The notes beneath the pieces are model-generated. The model was not told the origin of the DNA and did not search any database. It worked only from the letters and a program-made list of their open reading frames with translations. The position numbers and the translations under genes are program-made. Below, one piece after another: positions 35,351 to 44,454 of a stretch of DNA of 64,000 bases; within the stretch, counting starts at the first letter, position 1, and every line of letters starts with the position of its first letter. Source of the stretch: Salegentibacter sp. R32 (GTDB taxonomy: Bacteria; Bacteroidota; Bacteroidia; Flavobacteriales; Flavobacteriaceae). The stretch spans positions 1 to 64,000 of the forward strand of contig NZ_RXOM01000014.1 of assembly GCF_008692195.1 (NCBI RefSeq), read 5' to 3'.

Positions 35351-35975
35351 AGTTTAGATATGAGTAATTAGATTTTAGAGTCTAGATACTAGAAAATAGA
35401 TTTTAGAACTTAGAGAATCGAGAAAGGAATTAGGAAAAAATTTTTTGTCATCCTGAACCTGACCGTCCGGCAGGCGGGCTTGTTTCAGGATCTCATCCAG
35501 CTGAGAACGTGATGAGATTCCGTGTCAAGCCTGCCTCGCCGGCAGGCAGGCACGGAATGACGATAGAAAAAGGTTTAGATTTAAATTGAGAATATTGTCC
35601 TACTTTTTAATTCCGTAGCAATTGTAGAAAAATGGCGCAGCGCTGGATGTGGAGCAAGGGATTAGTGAAACGGTTTCCCTTGCGCAGGATAAGTTATTTT
35701 TATAACAATTCAAGGAAATAAAAATAAGACTAGACTTTCCTGCCCGCCTGACTGCCGTCAGGCAAGTTCCGGCAGGCGGGTTTGCTACTTTTTTTGGCAA
35801 TGAAAAAAAGTAGGGAGAAGTAAATTGAATAAGAAATTAATAACTCTAAGTTCTAAAATTTTAAAATAAAACAAGTGCGTCACCCTGAACTTGATTCAGG
35901 GTCTCATCCGGAGTCAAAAATACTTGATGAGATCCCGGATCAAGTCCGGGATGACGATAAAAATTCTTTAAAAGG
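35351..35975. repeat. Repeat-rich gap including copy A of a 174-base repeat
   Basis: The gap contains AGATTTTAGAAAATAGA-type degenerate repeats and palindromic elements around GCCTGCCTCGCCGGCAGGC and the inverted pair GATCCCGGATCAAGTCCGGG. Copy A (35598-35813) of a repeat also found at 40891-41064 is the largest element. Copy A is 42 bases longer because of a clean insertion at 35739-35780. No gene. Confidence 0.8.
35739..35780. repeat. 42-base palindromic insertion element
   Basis: GC-rich with arms CCTGCCCGCC / GGCAGGCGGG and an inner hairpin TGCCGTCAGGCA. It sits between two TTT runs in copy A and is exactly absent from copy B at 40891-41064 (216 versus 174 bases), so the comparison defines its ends. 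It looks like a REP/MITE-like unit. Confidence 0.75.
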
Positions 35976-37256
35976 ATGAAAATAAATACTGATCAACTAT
36001 CAGAATTCAATAAAAAGCAAAACGATTCATTCGAAAATGAAATCGATTACATTAAAAATAAGTTTGCTAAAAAAGGAATCTCGATAGATGAAATTATACA
36101 AAAATTAGCCGATTTTCAGGTGGCGATTCCGAGTTGGGCTTTAGGTGCCGGCGGAACGCGATTTGGTCGCTTTTCTTACGGAGGAGAACCTTCTTCTTTA
36201 GAACAAAAGTTAGATGATATTGGCATTTTACACGCGCTCACCAAAACGGCGGGTGCGGTGTCGTTGCATATTCCGTGGGATATTCCGGAAGATGTAAACG
36301 CGATCAAAGATATTGCTAAAAGTCACGATATCATTTTTGATGCAATGAATTCGAATACCTTTCAGGATCAACCTGATGCAAAAGAGAGCTATAAATTCGG
36401 CTCCTTAAATAGCATCAATGAAGCTTCTCGTGAATATGCAGTAGAACACAATAAAGAAGTAATTCGAATTGGAGAACAACTCGGTTCTAAAAGCTTAACC
36501 GTTTGGTTGGCAGATGGAGCAAGTTTCCCGGGACAATTGAATTTTCAAAATGCGTTGCAAAACACCGAAAAAAGCCTGAAAGAAATCTATGCTTCAATGC
36601 CAGAGGACTGGAAGCTTTTTATCGAATATAAACCTTACGAACCTAACTTTTATAGCACGACAATACAGGATTGGGGAACTTCGTTTATGTTAGCCAATGC
36701 TTGTGGGGATCGCGCTTTCACTTTGGTCGATTTAGGTCATCATTTACCAAATACCAATATCGAGCAAATCGTGGCGACCTTAATGTATAAATGCAAGTTA
36801 GGCGGATTCCATTTTAACGATAGTAAATACGGTGACGACGATTTAACGGTAGGTTCCATTAAGCCTTATGCCTTGTTCTTAATTTTTAATGAATTGGTTT
36901 ACGGAATGGAAAATAATCCGCAAAATCCTTATCCAGCCTGGATGATCGATGCGAGTCATAATATCAAAGATCCACTGGAAGATTTATTACAATCACTGGA
37001 AGCTATTTTGATTGCTTATGCTCAGGCGCTGTTAGTCGATCAAAAAGCATTGAAAGAAGCGCAACAGAATAATGACGTTACCAAATGTCAGGAAATTTTA
37101 CAGGATGCGTATAGAACAGATGTTCGCCCGATCGTAAAAGCAGCTAGAGCTAAAAGTGGCGCAGCTGTAAATCCTATTGAAGCCTATCGCGCATTCGATG
37201 TTCGTAAAACGCTAATCGAAGCCCGCGGATTAAAAACGGTAGCAACGGGATTGTAG
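35976..37256 (+). CDS. rhaI: L-rhamnose isomerase (RhaI type)
   Basis: The 426-residue protein belongs to the xylose-isomerase-like TIM-barrel sugar isomerases of the RhaI class. The N-terminal AIPSWALGAGGTRFGRFSYG is followed by metal-site segments in SKSLTVWLADGASFPGQ, FIEYKPYEPNFYSTTIQDWG, LVDLGHHLPNTN and GGFHFNDSKYGDDDL. The C-terminal helix with AIEAYRAFDVRKTLIEARG-like sequence also fits. It converts L-rhamnose to L-rhamnulose in the cytoplasm using divalent metal. It is of the Pseudomonas/Bacillus type rather than the E. coli RhaA family, which explains the 'sugar isomerase' label such genes often get. It lies between the aldolase fusion and the kinase. Confidence 0.9.
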   Translation: MKINTDQLSEFNKKQNDSFENEIDYIKNKFAKKGISIDEIIQKLADFQVAIPSWALGAGGTRFGRFSYGGEPSSLEQKLDDIGILHALTKTAGAVSLHIPWDIPEDVNAIKDIAKSHDIIFDAMNSNTFQDQPDAKESYKFGSLNSINEASREYAVEHNKEVIRIGEQLGSKSLTVWLADGASFPGQLNFQNALQNTEKSLKEIYASMPEDWKLFIEYKPYEPNFYSTTIQDWGTSFMLANACGDRAFTLVDLGHHLPNTNIEQIVATLMYKCKLGGFHFNDSKYGDDDLTVGSIKPYALFLIFNELVYGMENNPQNPYPAWMIDASHNIKDPLEDLLQSLEAILIAYAQALLVDQKALKEAQQNNDVTKCQEILQDAYRTDVRPIVKAARAKSGAAVNPIEAYRAFDVRKTLIEARGLKTVATGL

Positions 37257-37739
37257 AAGTTAGAAGTTAGATTTGAGAAATGAGATTTTTAGAAAATAGA
37301 ATATAGAGAATAGACTAGAGATTAGAAATTAGACAATTTGAAAATATGTTGATTTGAAAATGAAGGTGAATTGTCACTTCGAGTGATTTTATTGAAGCAA
37401 TAGCGGAAATAAAATTATATCGAGAAGTAATTAGGAATGAGATTCTAGAAATTAGAATATAGAGAATAGACTTAAGAATCAGGATACAAAATAAGTTCGT
37501 CATCCCGGACTTGATCCGGGATCTCATCCTGTTTTTAAAAGTTTGATGAAATTCTGAAACAAACCCGCCTGCCGGACTGGCAGGTTCAGAATGACGAAAG
37601 AAAAGTCTAACATCTAAACTCTAAAAGCGAAGCGATCTAAAATCTAAGAAACTGCGCGAGGAATTGCAGCGTAAAGCCTGCCTCGCCGACAGGCAGGCCC
37701 GACCTGTAAGGTCGCGCCCCAAATAAGATTACAATTAAA
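37257..37739. repeat. Repeat-rich gap
   Basis: About 480 bases without a gene. They contain the TCACTTCGAGTGATTTT repeat (37373-37428), several degenerate TAGAAATTAGAATATAGAG copies, the palindrome CCCGGACTTGATCCGGG near 37503, and GCCTGCCTCGCCGACAGGCAGGC near 37677. Confidence 0.75.
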
Positions 37740-39125
37740 ATGAATAAAAAGAAAGTAACTGCTGTTTTTGATATTGGGAAAACCAACAAGAAATTTTTCC
37801 TGTTCGATAAGGATTATCAGGAGGTTTTTCGGGATTATACGCGTTTGCCGCTAACGGTAGATGAGGATGGTTATCCTACCGAAGATATTACGCTTTTACG
37901 ACAGTGGATCAAAGATACGTTTCATTCGATTTTAGAAAGTGAAGAATATGAAGTAAAATCGATCAATTTTTCGACGTATGGGGCGAGTTTAGTGCATTTA
38001 GATCATCACGGAAATGTGTTGACGCCTTTATATAACTACACGAAACCGATTGAGAAGGAAATTACTGATGAATTTTATGCGAAATATGGCGGCGAATTAA
38101 AGATCGCCAAAGAGACCGCTTCACCACAATCGGGAATGCTAAATTCGGGATTACAGTTGTTTTGGCTGAAGAAAAAATACCCCGAGATTTTTAACAAAAT
38201 CAAGTATACGCTTCATCTTCCGCAGTATTTATCGTTTTTATTTACGGGTATTCCAGTGAGCGAATATACCTCGATCGGTTGCCACACTAATTTGTGGGAT
38301 TTTGATAAGGAAGATTATCACAAATGGGTTTATTCAGAAGGTTTCGATCAGTTATTCGGACCAATTATTCCGACCGCGAGTAGTATTAACACTTCTTACA
38401 AAGGAAAAAAGATAAAAATCGGTGTGGGGATTCACGATAGTTCTTCAGCATTATTACCCTATATTTTAAGTAAGAAAAAGCCATTTTTATTGCTATCTAC
38501 GGGAACTTGGAGTATTTCGCTGAATCCGTTTAACGAAGAAAGTTTAGCAGAAGAAGATATTAAAAACAATTGTCTGAACTACCTGCGTGTCGACGGGAAA
38601 CGGGTAAAAGCTTCTCGTTTTTTTATGGGGAATGAATACAGAATTCAGGTAGAAAAACTCGGCGAATACTACGGAAAGGAATACGGGTATCACCGTGATG
38701 TAAAGTTTGATCAAGACCTCTATTTAAGATTGATTGAAAAACCTTCAATTTATTTCAAATTTGAAGGAATTTCATTGCAACGGAAAGAATTACACCAAAC
38801 CGATTTGAAGCCTTTTCCAACTTTTGAAGAAGCCTATCATCAATTAATGATCGAGCTGATGGAATTACAGATTCATACCATTAGAAATGCGATAGGAAAT
38901 TCACCTATTTATAAAATTTACATCGATGGTGGTTTTACCGATAATGATGTGTTTATGAAGTTAATGGCGCATCATTTTAGTGAATTTAAGGTATTATCGA
39001 CGCATTCGCCTTTAGGTTCAGCCTTAGGTGCAGCGATGGTGATTTCTAATAAAAAGGTAGATTCTAAATTTTTAAAAGAAAACTACCGAATGAAGAAATT
39101 AGTTCCGCTGCTGTTAACGAAGTAG
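37740..39125 (+). CDS. rhaB: L-rhamnulokinase (FGGY family)
   Basis: The 461-residue protein is an FGGY carbohydrate kinase. The N-terminal phosphate loop reads VFDIGKTNKKFFLFD. The first domain has FSTYGASLVHLDHHGN, and the ATP-binding domain has LLLSTGTWSISLNP and YIDGGFTDNDVFMKLMA. It phosphorylates L-rhamnulose to rhamnulose 1-phosphate, as the genomic context (isomerase before, aldolase in the same cluster) indicates. Sequence alone would allow other ketose or aldose substrates. The length is normal. Confidence 0.88.
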   Translation: MNKKKVTAVFDIGKTNKKFFLFDKDYQEVFRDYTRLPLTVDEDGYPTEDITLLRQWIKDTFHSILESEEYEVKSINFSTYGASLVHLDHHGNVLTPLYNYTKPIEKEITDEFYAKYGGELKIAKETASPQSGMLNSGLQLFWLKKKYPEIFNKIKYTLHLPQYLSFLFTGIPVSEYTSIGCHTNLWDFDKEDYHKWVYSEGFDQLFGPIIPTASSINTSYKGKKIKIGVGIHDSSSALLPYILSKKKPFLLLSTGTWSISLNPFNEESLAEEDIKNNCLNYLRVDGKRVKASRFFMGNEYRIQVEKLGEYYGKEYGYHRDVKFDQDLYLRLIEKPSIYFKFEGISLQRKELHQTDLKPFPTFEEAYHQLMIELMELQIHTIRNAIGNSPIYKIYIDGGFTDNDVFMKLMAHHFSEFKVLSTHSPLGSALGAAMVISNKKVDSKFLKENYRMKKLVPLLLTK

Positions 39126-39520
39126 TTTTTAGTAGTGAGAAGTTAGTATTGAGAGATTAGATGCTAGAAAATAGACTCTAATTTCTATTTATAGAAGAAA
39201 GTAAAATGGCCTATCGAAAGTTTATCGTAAAATTTGAAGTGAAAATGCCGTAAAATTTTAGGCTGTTTGAGCGATAGCGAGTTCCTAAAATTTAGGCATC
39301 GAATGATAAATTTAGATAAGTGTTCGTAAGCCTTGATTTTTTGGTTCGTTTTGTATCAAGACAAAATGAACAGATTGTGTAAATAAATTTTGATGAGATT
39401 CTGAAACAAGTTCAGAATGACGAAAATAAGAGAAAACTTAAAGCTGAATACATTCAATTTTAAGCTCAAATAATATCAACTGTTAACTAGTAACCGTAAA
39501 CAGTAAACTAAACTAAACCT
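39126..39520. repeat. Repeat-rich gap with an inverted-repeat element
   Basis: About 395 bases. A recognisable flavobacterial dispersed element lies at about 39220-39390: ATGCCGTAAAATTTTAGG ... GAGCGATAGCGAG ... CCTAAAATTTAGGCAT, forming inverted arms. No gene. Confidence 0.65.
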
Positions 39521-40672
39521 ATGGCCTTTCCATTTAACACCGAATATCCGTCGATCGAATCGCTTCGCGAGCGTGCGCAAAAACGTATGCCGCGTTTTGC
39601 ATTCGAATACCTGGACGGAGGCTGTAACGAAAATATCAATATTAAAAGAAATACTGATGAAATTAGGGAAATTCAGCTAAAACCCAGATACCTGAAAAAT
39701 TACAGTAAATCGAGGTTAGAAACTGAATTGTTCGGTATAAAATACGATGCCCCTTTTGGGATTTCGCCCATTGGTTTACAAGGTTTAATGTGGCCAAATG
39801 CACCCGAAATCCTGGCAAAAGCATCCTTGAAACATAACATTCCGTTTGTTTTGAGTACGGTAACTTCCACAAGTATTGAGCGAGCGAGTGAACTCACGGA
39901 AGGTCGCGCCTGGTTTCAGCTCTATCATCCTACCGAAGATTGGTTACGTGACGATATTTTAAAACGAGCTGAAGCTGCTGAAGTTCCGGTTTTGGTGATT
40001 TTATGTGATGTTCCCACCTTTGGCTATCGTCCAAAAGAGATAAGAAACGGACTCGCAATGCCGCCGCAAATGAACATCAGAAATGTATTGCAAGTTATGG
40101 GTAAACCCGCCTGGGCAATCGAAACTTTAAAGCACGGTGCGCCAAATTTTGCAACGATGAAAAAATATATGGAAAAAGGAATGAGCATCAAACAGCTTGG
40201 CGCCTGGATGAATGCTACTTTTTCCGGAAGATTAAATGAAGAAAAAATTAAACCGCTCCGTGATCTTTGGAAAGGAAAACTGGTGCTGAAAGGAGTTGTT
40301 TCTGATGAAGATGCTGAAGAGGCGATTCGATTAGGTTTCGACGGAATTATCGTTTCCAATCACGGCGGAAGACAATTAGACGCCGGAGAATCTACCATAA
40401 AACCACTTTCTCATATTGCCGAAAAGTATAAAAATCAAATTACGGTAATGATGGATAGCGGAATAAGATCCGGTCCCGACATTGCTCGCGTTATGAGTAG
40501 CAGAGCCGATTTTAGCTTTTTAGGACGATCATTTATGTACGGCGTTGGCGCTTTAGGCAATAAAGGCGGCGATCATACCATCGCAATGCTAAAAATGCAA
40601 TTACAACAAGTTTTAGAACAGGTTTGCTGCGAAAAAGTCACCGATCTTCCGAAGTACTTGGTGAAGGATTGA
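39521..40672 (+). CDS. lldD: FMN-dependent L-lactate dehydrogenase (alpha-hydroxy acid dehydrogenase)
   Basis: The 383-residue flavoprotein has the family marks: FEYLDGGCNENINIKRN near the start, ISPIGLQGLMWPNAPEILAK (FMN contact), WFQLYHP, and the active-site IVSNHGGRQLDAGES with catalytic His. TVMMDSGIRSGPDIARVMS and FLGRSFMYGVGALG follow. It oxidises L-lactate to pyruvate and passes electrons to the quinone pool. In this cluster it consumes the L-lactate made from rhamnose by the aldolase/dehydrogenase fusion. The gene name follows function and context; glycolate or mandelate enzymes share the fold. Confidence 0.88.
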   Translation: MAFPFNTEYPSIESLRERAQKRMPRFAFEYLDGGCNENINIKRNTDEIREIQLKPRYLKNYSKSRLETELFGIKYDAPFGISPIGLQGLMWPNAPEILAKASLKHNIPFVLSTVTSTSIERASELTEGRAWFQLYHPTEDWLRDDILKRAEAAEVPVLVILCDVPTFGYRPKEIRNGLAMPPQMNIRNVLQVMGKPAWAIETLKHGAPNFATMKKYMEKGMSIKQLGAWMNATFSGRLNEEKIKPLRDLWKGKLVLKGVVSDEDAEEAIRLGFDGIIVSNHGGRQLDAGESTIKPLSHIAEKYKNQITVMMDSGIRSGPDIARVMSSRADFSFLGRSFMYGVGALGNKGGDHTIAMLKMQLQQVLEQVCCEKVTDLPKYLVKD

Positions 40673-41192
40673 TTAGAGTTGAGATTTTAGATTTTAGAAA
40701 ATAGAATATAGAGATTAGACTTGAAAGCTTAGAGATGAGAATAAAGAAATAAGGAAAAGCGTCATCCTGGTTCTGACCGTCCGGCAGGCGGGCTTGTTTC
40801 AGGATCGCATATAGCTGAGAAGTTCAAAAAATTTCTTGTCAAGAACGTAGTGATAATTGAAAAACGTTGGAATTGACAAAGTGTTTGGTGTCCTACTTTT
40901 TAATTCCGTAGTAATTGTAGTAAAATAGCGCAGCGATGGCTGCGGAGCAAGGGATAAGTGAAACGGTTTCCCTTGCGCAGGATAAGCTATTTTGCTAACA
41001 ATTCAAGGAAATAAAAATAAGACTAGACTTTTTTGCTACTTTTTTTGGCAATGAAAAAAAGTAGAGATTTTAAATGATAATATGAATATGGAATAGTTTG
41101 GAAGTTAAAAAAAAATCAACTAAATCGATTGAAATAAATTAATAACAAAATAAAAGCTGAAAGCTAATCGCTGATAGCTAACATCTAAAAAA
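40673..41192. repeat. Repeat-rich gap with copy B of the 174-base repeat
   Basis: Copy B spans 40891-41064 and matches 35598-35813 closely, without the 42-base insertion. Degenerate TTTTAGAAAATAGAATATAG repeats and a CCGTCCGGCAGGCGGGC palindrome precede it. No gene. Confidence 0.8.
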
Positions 41193-42611
41193 ATGAGTCA
41201 GGCACAAATAGAAGATGAAGTATTAACCGAGGAAGTTTCGGGAGAATTTGAACGCGAACGTATTCCTGAATCCAAGCTAAAAAGTTGGAAAAGCTTTTTA
41301 GGAATGTACGCCGGTGAGCACGCTGCCGGAACCGAGTTTGTGATCGGTCCGCTTTTTTTAACTACCGGAGTTAGTGCTTTCGACTTAATTATTGGATTAC
41401 TTTTAGGGAATTTGATGGCGGTTTTAAGCTGGCGTTTTCTTACCGCAGAAATTGGTACCAAATTTAGATATACACTTTACTATCATTTAGAAAAGATTTG
41501 CGGAAAACGCCTGGTTACAGTTTATAATTTGGCTAACGGAATTTTGTTCTGCTTTTTAGCCGGCGCGATGATCACGGTTTCTGCAACCGCCGTTGGCGTT
41601 CCATTTGATATGGAAATGCCAAAGTTAACCGATACAATGCCTAACAGTGCCACTTGGGTAATTATCGTATTGGCAATCGGGGCAGTAATCTCGGTAATTG
41701 CGGCCAAAGGTTACAGCACGGTAGCGAAAGCCGCCAATTGGATGAGTCCGATTATCGTAGCTGCTTTTGTTATATGCGGAATTGTTTCGCTAGTGAATTT
41801 AGATGTCCATAGTTTCTCTGATTTTTGGAACATTTGGGGCGAAGGAAGCGAACCTTTTCCTGGGCAAATAAAATATACATTCTGGCACGTATTCTTGTGG
41901 TCCTGGTTTGCTAATGCCGCAATGCATATTGGGATGTCAGATCTATCGGTTTTTCGATTTGCCAAAAAACCAAGTTCAGGTTGGACGACGGCTGCCGGAA
42001 TTTATATTGGTCATTACATTGCGTGGATCGCAGCTGCATTGTTATATGCTGTATACTTAAAATCTCCCGAAGCGCAATCTATTTTAGCGAGTGGAGAAGC
42101 ACCTTCGGTAGCGCCGGGGCCATTGGCATATAATGCGATTGGTGTCTTCGGAATTATAGCAGTGATTTTAGCAGGATGGACAACGGCAAATCCAACAATT
42201 TACCGAGCCGGATTAGCTTTTCAGGCTATTATTCCGAAAGTTTCTACGGCTTGGGTCACTATCATTGCAGGAACGGTAGCAACAATCGCAGGATTATTCC
42301 CTGCTTTTGCTATGAAATTATTAGGTTTTGTAGCGCTTTACGGATTCATTTTAGCACCTATCGGAGCCATTATCGTTTTTGAATATTTCTTCGGAAAGAA
42401 ATTTGGCATCCAATCTTTCTATGCTGAAAAATCGGGAACTAAATTTAATCAGGCCGTCTTTTGGGCTTGGGTAATTAGTTTTGGTGTATTCTACTTTATT
42501 TCAGTTCAATTCGATGTTTTCTTATCTTTTGTTACACTACCCGCCTGGCTTTGCTGCGGAATTCTATACTTAGTTTTCAGCAAAATGATGCAGAAGAAAA
42601 AGCTCGTTTAA
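41193..42611 (+). CDS. NCS1-type (cytosine/purine permease-like) transporter
   Basis: The 472-residue protein has ~12 membrane helices after a charged N-terminus (residues 1-30) and opens with SFLGMYAGEHAAGTEFVIGP. Helices with AAKGYSTVAKAANWMSPIIV, WFANAAMHIGMSDLSVFRFA and ILAGWTTANPTIYRAGLAF match the purine-cytosine permease (NCS1) fold. The substrate cannot be read. Its place right after the rhamnose genes, with no RhaT- or FucP-type carrier in the window, suggests that it imports rhamnose, lactate or a related product. That would be unusual for NCS1. Alternatively it is an unrelated nucleobase carrier. Confidence 0.75.
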   Translation: MSQAQIEDEVLTEEVSGEFERERIPESKLKSWKSFLGMYAGEHAAGTEFVIGPLFLTTGVSAFDLIIGLLLGNLMAVLSWRFLTAEIGTKFRYTLYYHLEKICGKRLVTVYNLANGILFCFLAGAMITVSATAVGVPFDMEMPKLTDTMPNSATWVIIVLAIGAVISVIAAKGYSTVAKAANWMSPIIVAAFVICGIVSLVNLDVHSFSDFWNIWGEGSEPFPGQIKYTFWHVFLWSWFANAAMHIGMSDLSVFRFAKKPSSGWTTAAGIYIGHYIAWIAAALLYAVYLKSPEAQSILASGEAPSVAPGPLAYNAIGVFGIIAVILAGWTTANPTIYRAGLAFQAIIPKVSTAWVTIIAGTVATIAGLFPAFAMKLLGFVALYGFILAPIGAIIVFEYFFGKKFGIQSFYAEKSGTKFNQAVFWAWVISFGVFYFISVQFDVFLSFVTLPAWLCCGILYLVFSKMMQKKKLV

Positions 42612-42860
42612 TTTTTAGTGCGTAAGGGATAGAACGGCATGTTTGAGCTCTTTTGGGATTACTATGTGGAAGTAATCTAAAAAAGCGAGTAGTGATAGCC
42701 CGACCCTTGACCAAAGGAAAAGGGAAACGCTAAAATAATTATTTGAATTACAGGAACGTACAGGATGGAATAGGTGAGGAGTTGAATTATTTTTGAGAAT
42801 AGTTTTTTAAAATATTATAAGTAAAACTGTCTAGTGAATAACAGTTTTTGTGTTTGTGCA

Positions 42861-42891
42861 AACCATCATTCTACAGAGTGATGGTTTTTTT
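42861..42891 (+). terminator. Intrinsic terminator
   Basis: AACCATCA / TGATGGTT form a perfect 8-bp stem with a 10-base loop, followed by a run of seven T. It lies 250 bases after the permease gene and 67 before the GH28 gene, separating the catabolic and the secreted-enzyme clusters. Confidence 0.85.
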
Positions 42892-42958
42892 ATTCAGGTA
42901 GGAGCAGGATAGGAATTTTTGTAAATTAAAAGATATTAGCACAAAACCAATTTACTTC

Positions 42959-44437
42959 ATGAAAACTAAACTTTTAGGGGCTTTTATCCTGACATTATTA
43001 TTGATTTCTTGTAAAGAAAAAACACAAGAAACTACCTCAAACTCTAATTTATCTACTACAGAAAACTTTCAGCCGGACTGGATTGCTAAAGTAGGAGCAA
43101 AAGATTTTCAAGTTGAAGAAAAAACCTATTGGGTAAACGATTATGGTATTAAAAATGACACCACAGCGTTAAATACAGAGGCTATTCAAAAAGCGATTGA
43201 CGATTGTGCTAAAAACGGGGGAGGAACAGTTAGTTTTCAGCCGGGAATTTATTTGTCAGGATCTATTTTTGTAAAAGAAGGCGTGCATTTAGAAATTCCG
43301 AAAGGAGTAGAAATTCGTGGAAGTCAAAACATCGAAGATTATCCGGAAATTGACACGCGTGTGGCGGGAATCGAGATGAAATGGCCGGCAGCTTTAATAA
43401 ACGTTCGCAATCAGAAAAATGTGAAAATTGATGGTGAAGGTTTAGTGAACGGACAAGGAAAAGTATTTTGGGATTATTATTGGAATTTACGTAAAGAATA
43501 CGAACCTAAAGGTTTAAGATGGATCGTAGATTACGATGCTAAACGTCCGCGAACTTTTTTAATCTCCAATTCCGAAAACGTTTTCTTGCAGGAGTTAAAT
43601 ATTCAGAAAGCCGGTTTTTGGACTATTCAGGTATTGTACTCGCAATACATTACGGTTGATGGCGTGACGATTAGAAACAATATTGGTGGTCACGGTCCAA
43701 GTACCGATGGTGTTGACATTGATTCTTCGAAATGGATTTTAGTGCAAAATTGTGACATTGATTGTAACGATGATAATTTTTGCTTAAAAGCCGGTCGTGA
43801 TTGGGATGGTCAACGGGTAGATAAACCCACAGAATATGTGGTAATTCGAGATTGTATCGCGCGTGCCGGTTCCGGACTTTTTACGATTGGTAGTGAAACA
43901 GCCGGCGATGTTCGTCACGTCTATGCTTCAAATATCAAAGGTTTAGGCACTAAAAACGGACTTAACGTCAAATCTGCCATCACGCGTGGCGGAACGGTAG
44001 AAGATGTGTATTTAGAAAATATAGAAATGGATAGCGTGCGCACCTTTATTGAAGTCTCGATGAATTGGAATCCCAGCTATAGTTATTCTAAATTACCGGA
44101 AGGCTACGATATAGATTCGGTACCAAAACGATGGAAAACCCTTTTGAAAGAAGTGAAACCTAAAGAAAAAGGAATCCCCACGTTTAAAGATATTTCATTG
44201 TATAATATCGAGGTTCGCGGAGCAAAACGTGCGATCAATGTAAACGGATTAGAAAATTCTTACATCACCAATTTCAATTTAAAAGATGTCCACATTCAAG
44301 CAGCTACTGCCGGACAAATTAATTACAGTAAAAATTGGACTTTAGAAAATGTAAGTCTAAAAACCGATGATCATTCTAAAGTGAAAATCGAAAATTCTCC
44401 GGGAGTACAACTACCGGATTCGCTTTACATTCAATAA
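42959..44437 (+). CDS. GH28 family polygalacturonase / rhamnogalacturonan hydrolase, lipoprotein
   Basis: The 492-residue product has a lipoprotein signal (MKTKLLGAFILTLLLISCKE, Cys19). The right-handed beta-helix of GH28 begins after AIDDCAKNGGGTVSFQPGIY. The active-site regions are GPSTDGVDIDSS (first Asp), DCNDDNFCLKAG (Asp pair), GSGLFTIGSETAG in place of the usual GHG loop, and a basic motif RHVYASNIKG. The GSG loop departs from endo-polygalacturonases, as in exo-acting or rhamnogalacturonan-specific members, so linkage specificity is open. It is first of a run of seven plus-strand carbohydrate-active genes and is tethered at the envelope. Confidence 0.85.
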   Translation: MKTKLLGAFILTLLLISCKEKTQETTSNSNLSTTENFQPDWIAKVGAKDFQVEEKTYWVNDYGIKNDTTALNTEAIQKAIDDCAKNGGGTVSFQPGIYLSGSIFVKEGVHLEIPKGVEIRGSQNIEDYPEIDTRVAGIEMKWPAALINVRNQKNVKIDGEGLVNGQGKVFWDYYWNLRKEYEPKGLRWIVDYDAKRPRTFLISNSENVFLQELNIQKAGFWTIQVLYSQYITVDGVTIRNNIGGHGPSTDGVDIDSSKWILVQNCDIDCNDDNFCLKAGRDWDGQRVDKPTEYVVIRDCIARAGSGLFTIGSETAGDVRHVYASNIKGLGTKNGLNVKSAITRGGTVEDVYLENIEMDSVRTFIEVSMNWNPSYSYSKLPEGYDIDSVPKRWKTLLKEVKPKEKGIPTFKDISLYNIEVRGAKRAINVNGLENSYITNFNLKDVHIQAATAGQINYSKNWTLENVSLKTDDHSKVKIENSPGVQLPDSLYIQ

Positions 44438-44454
44438 CCTCAGATACTTTTTTT

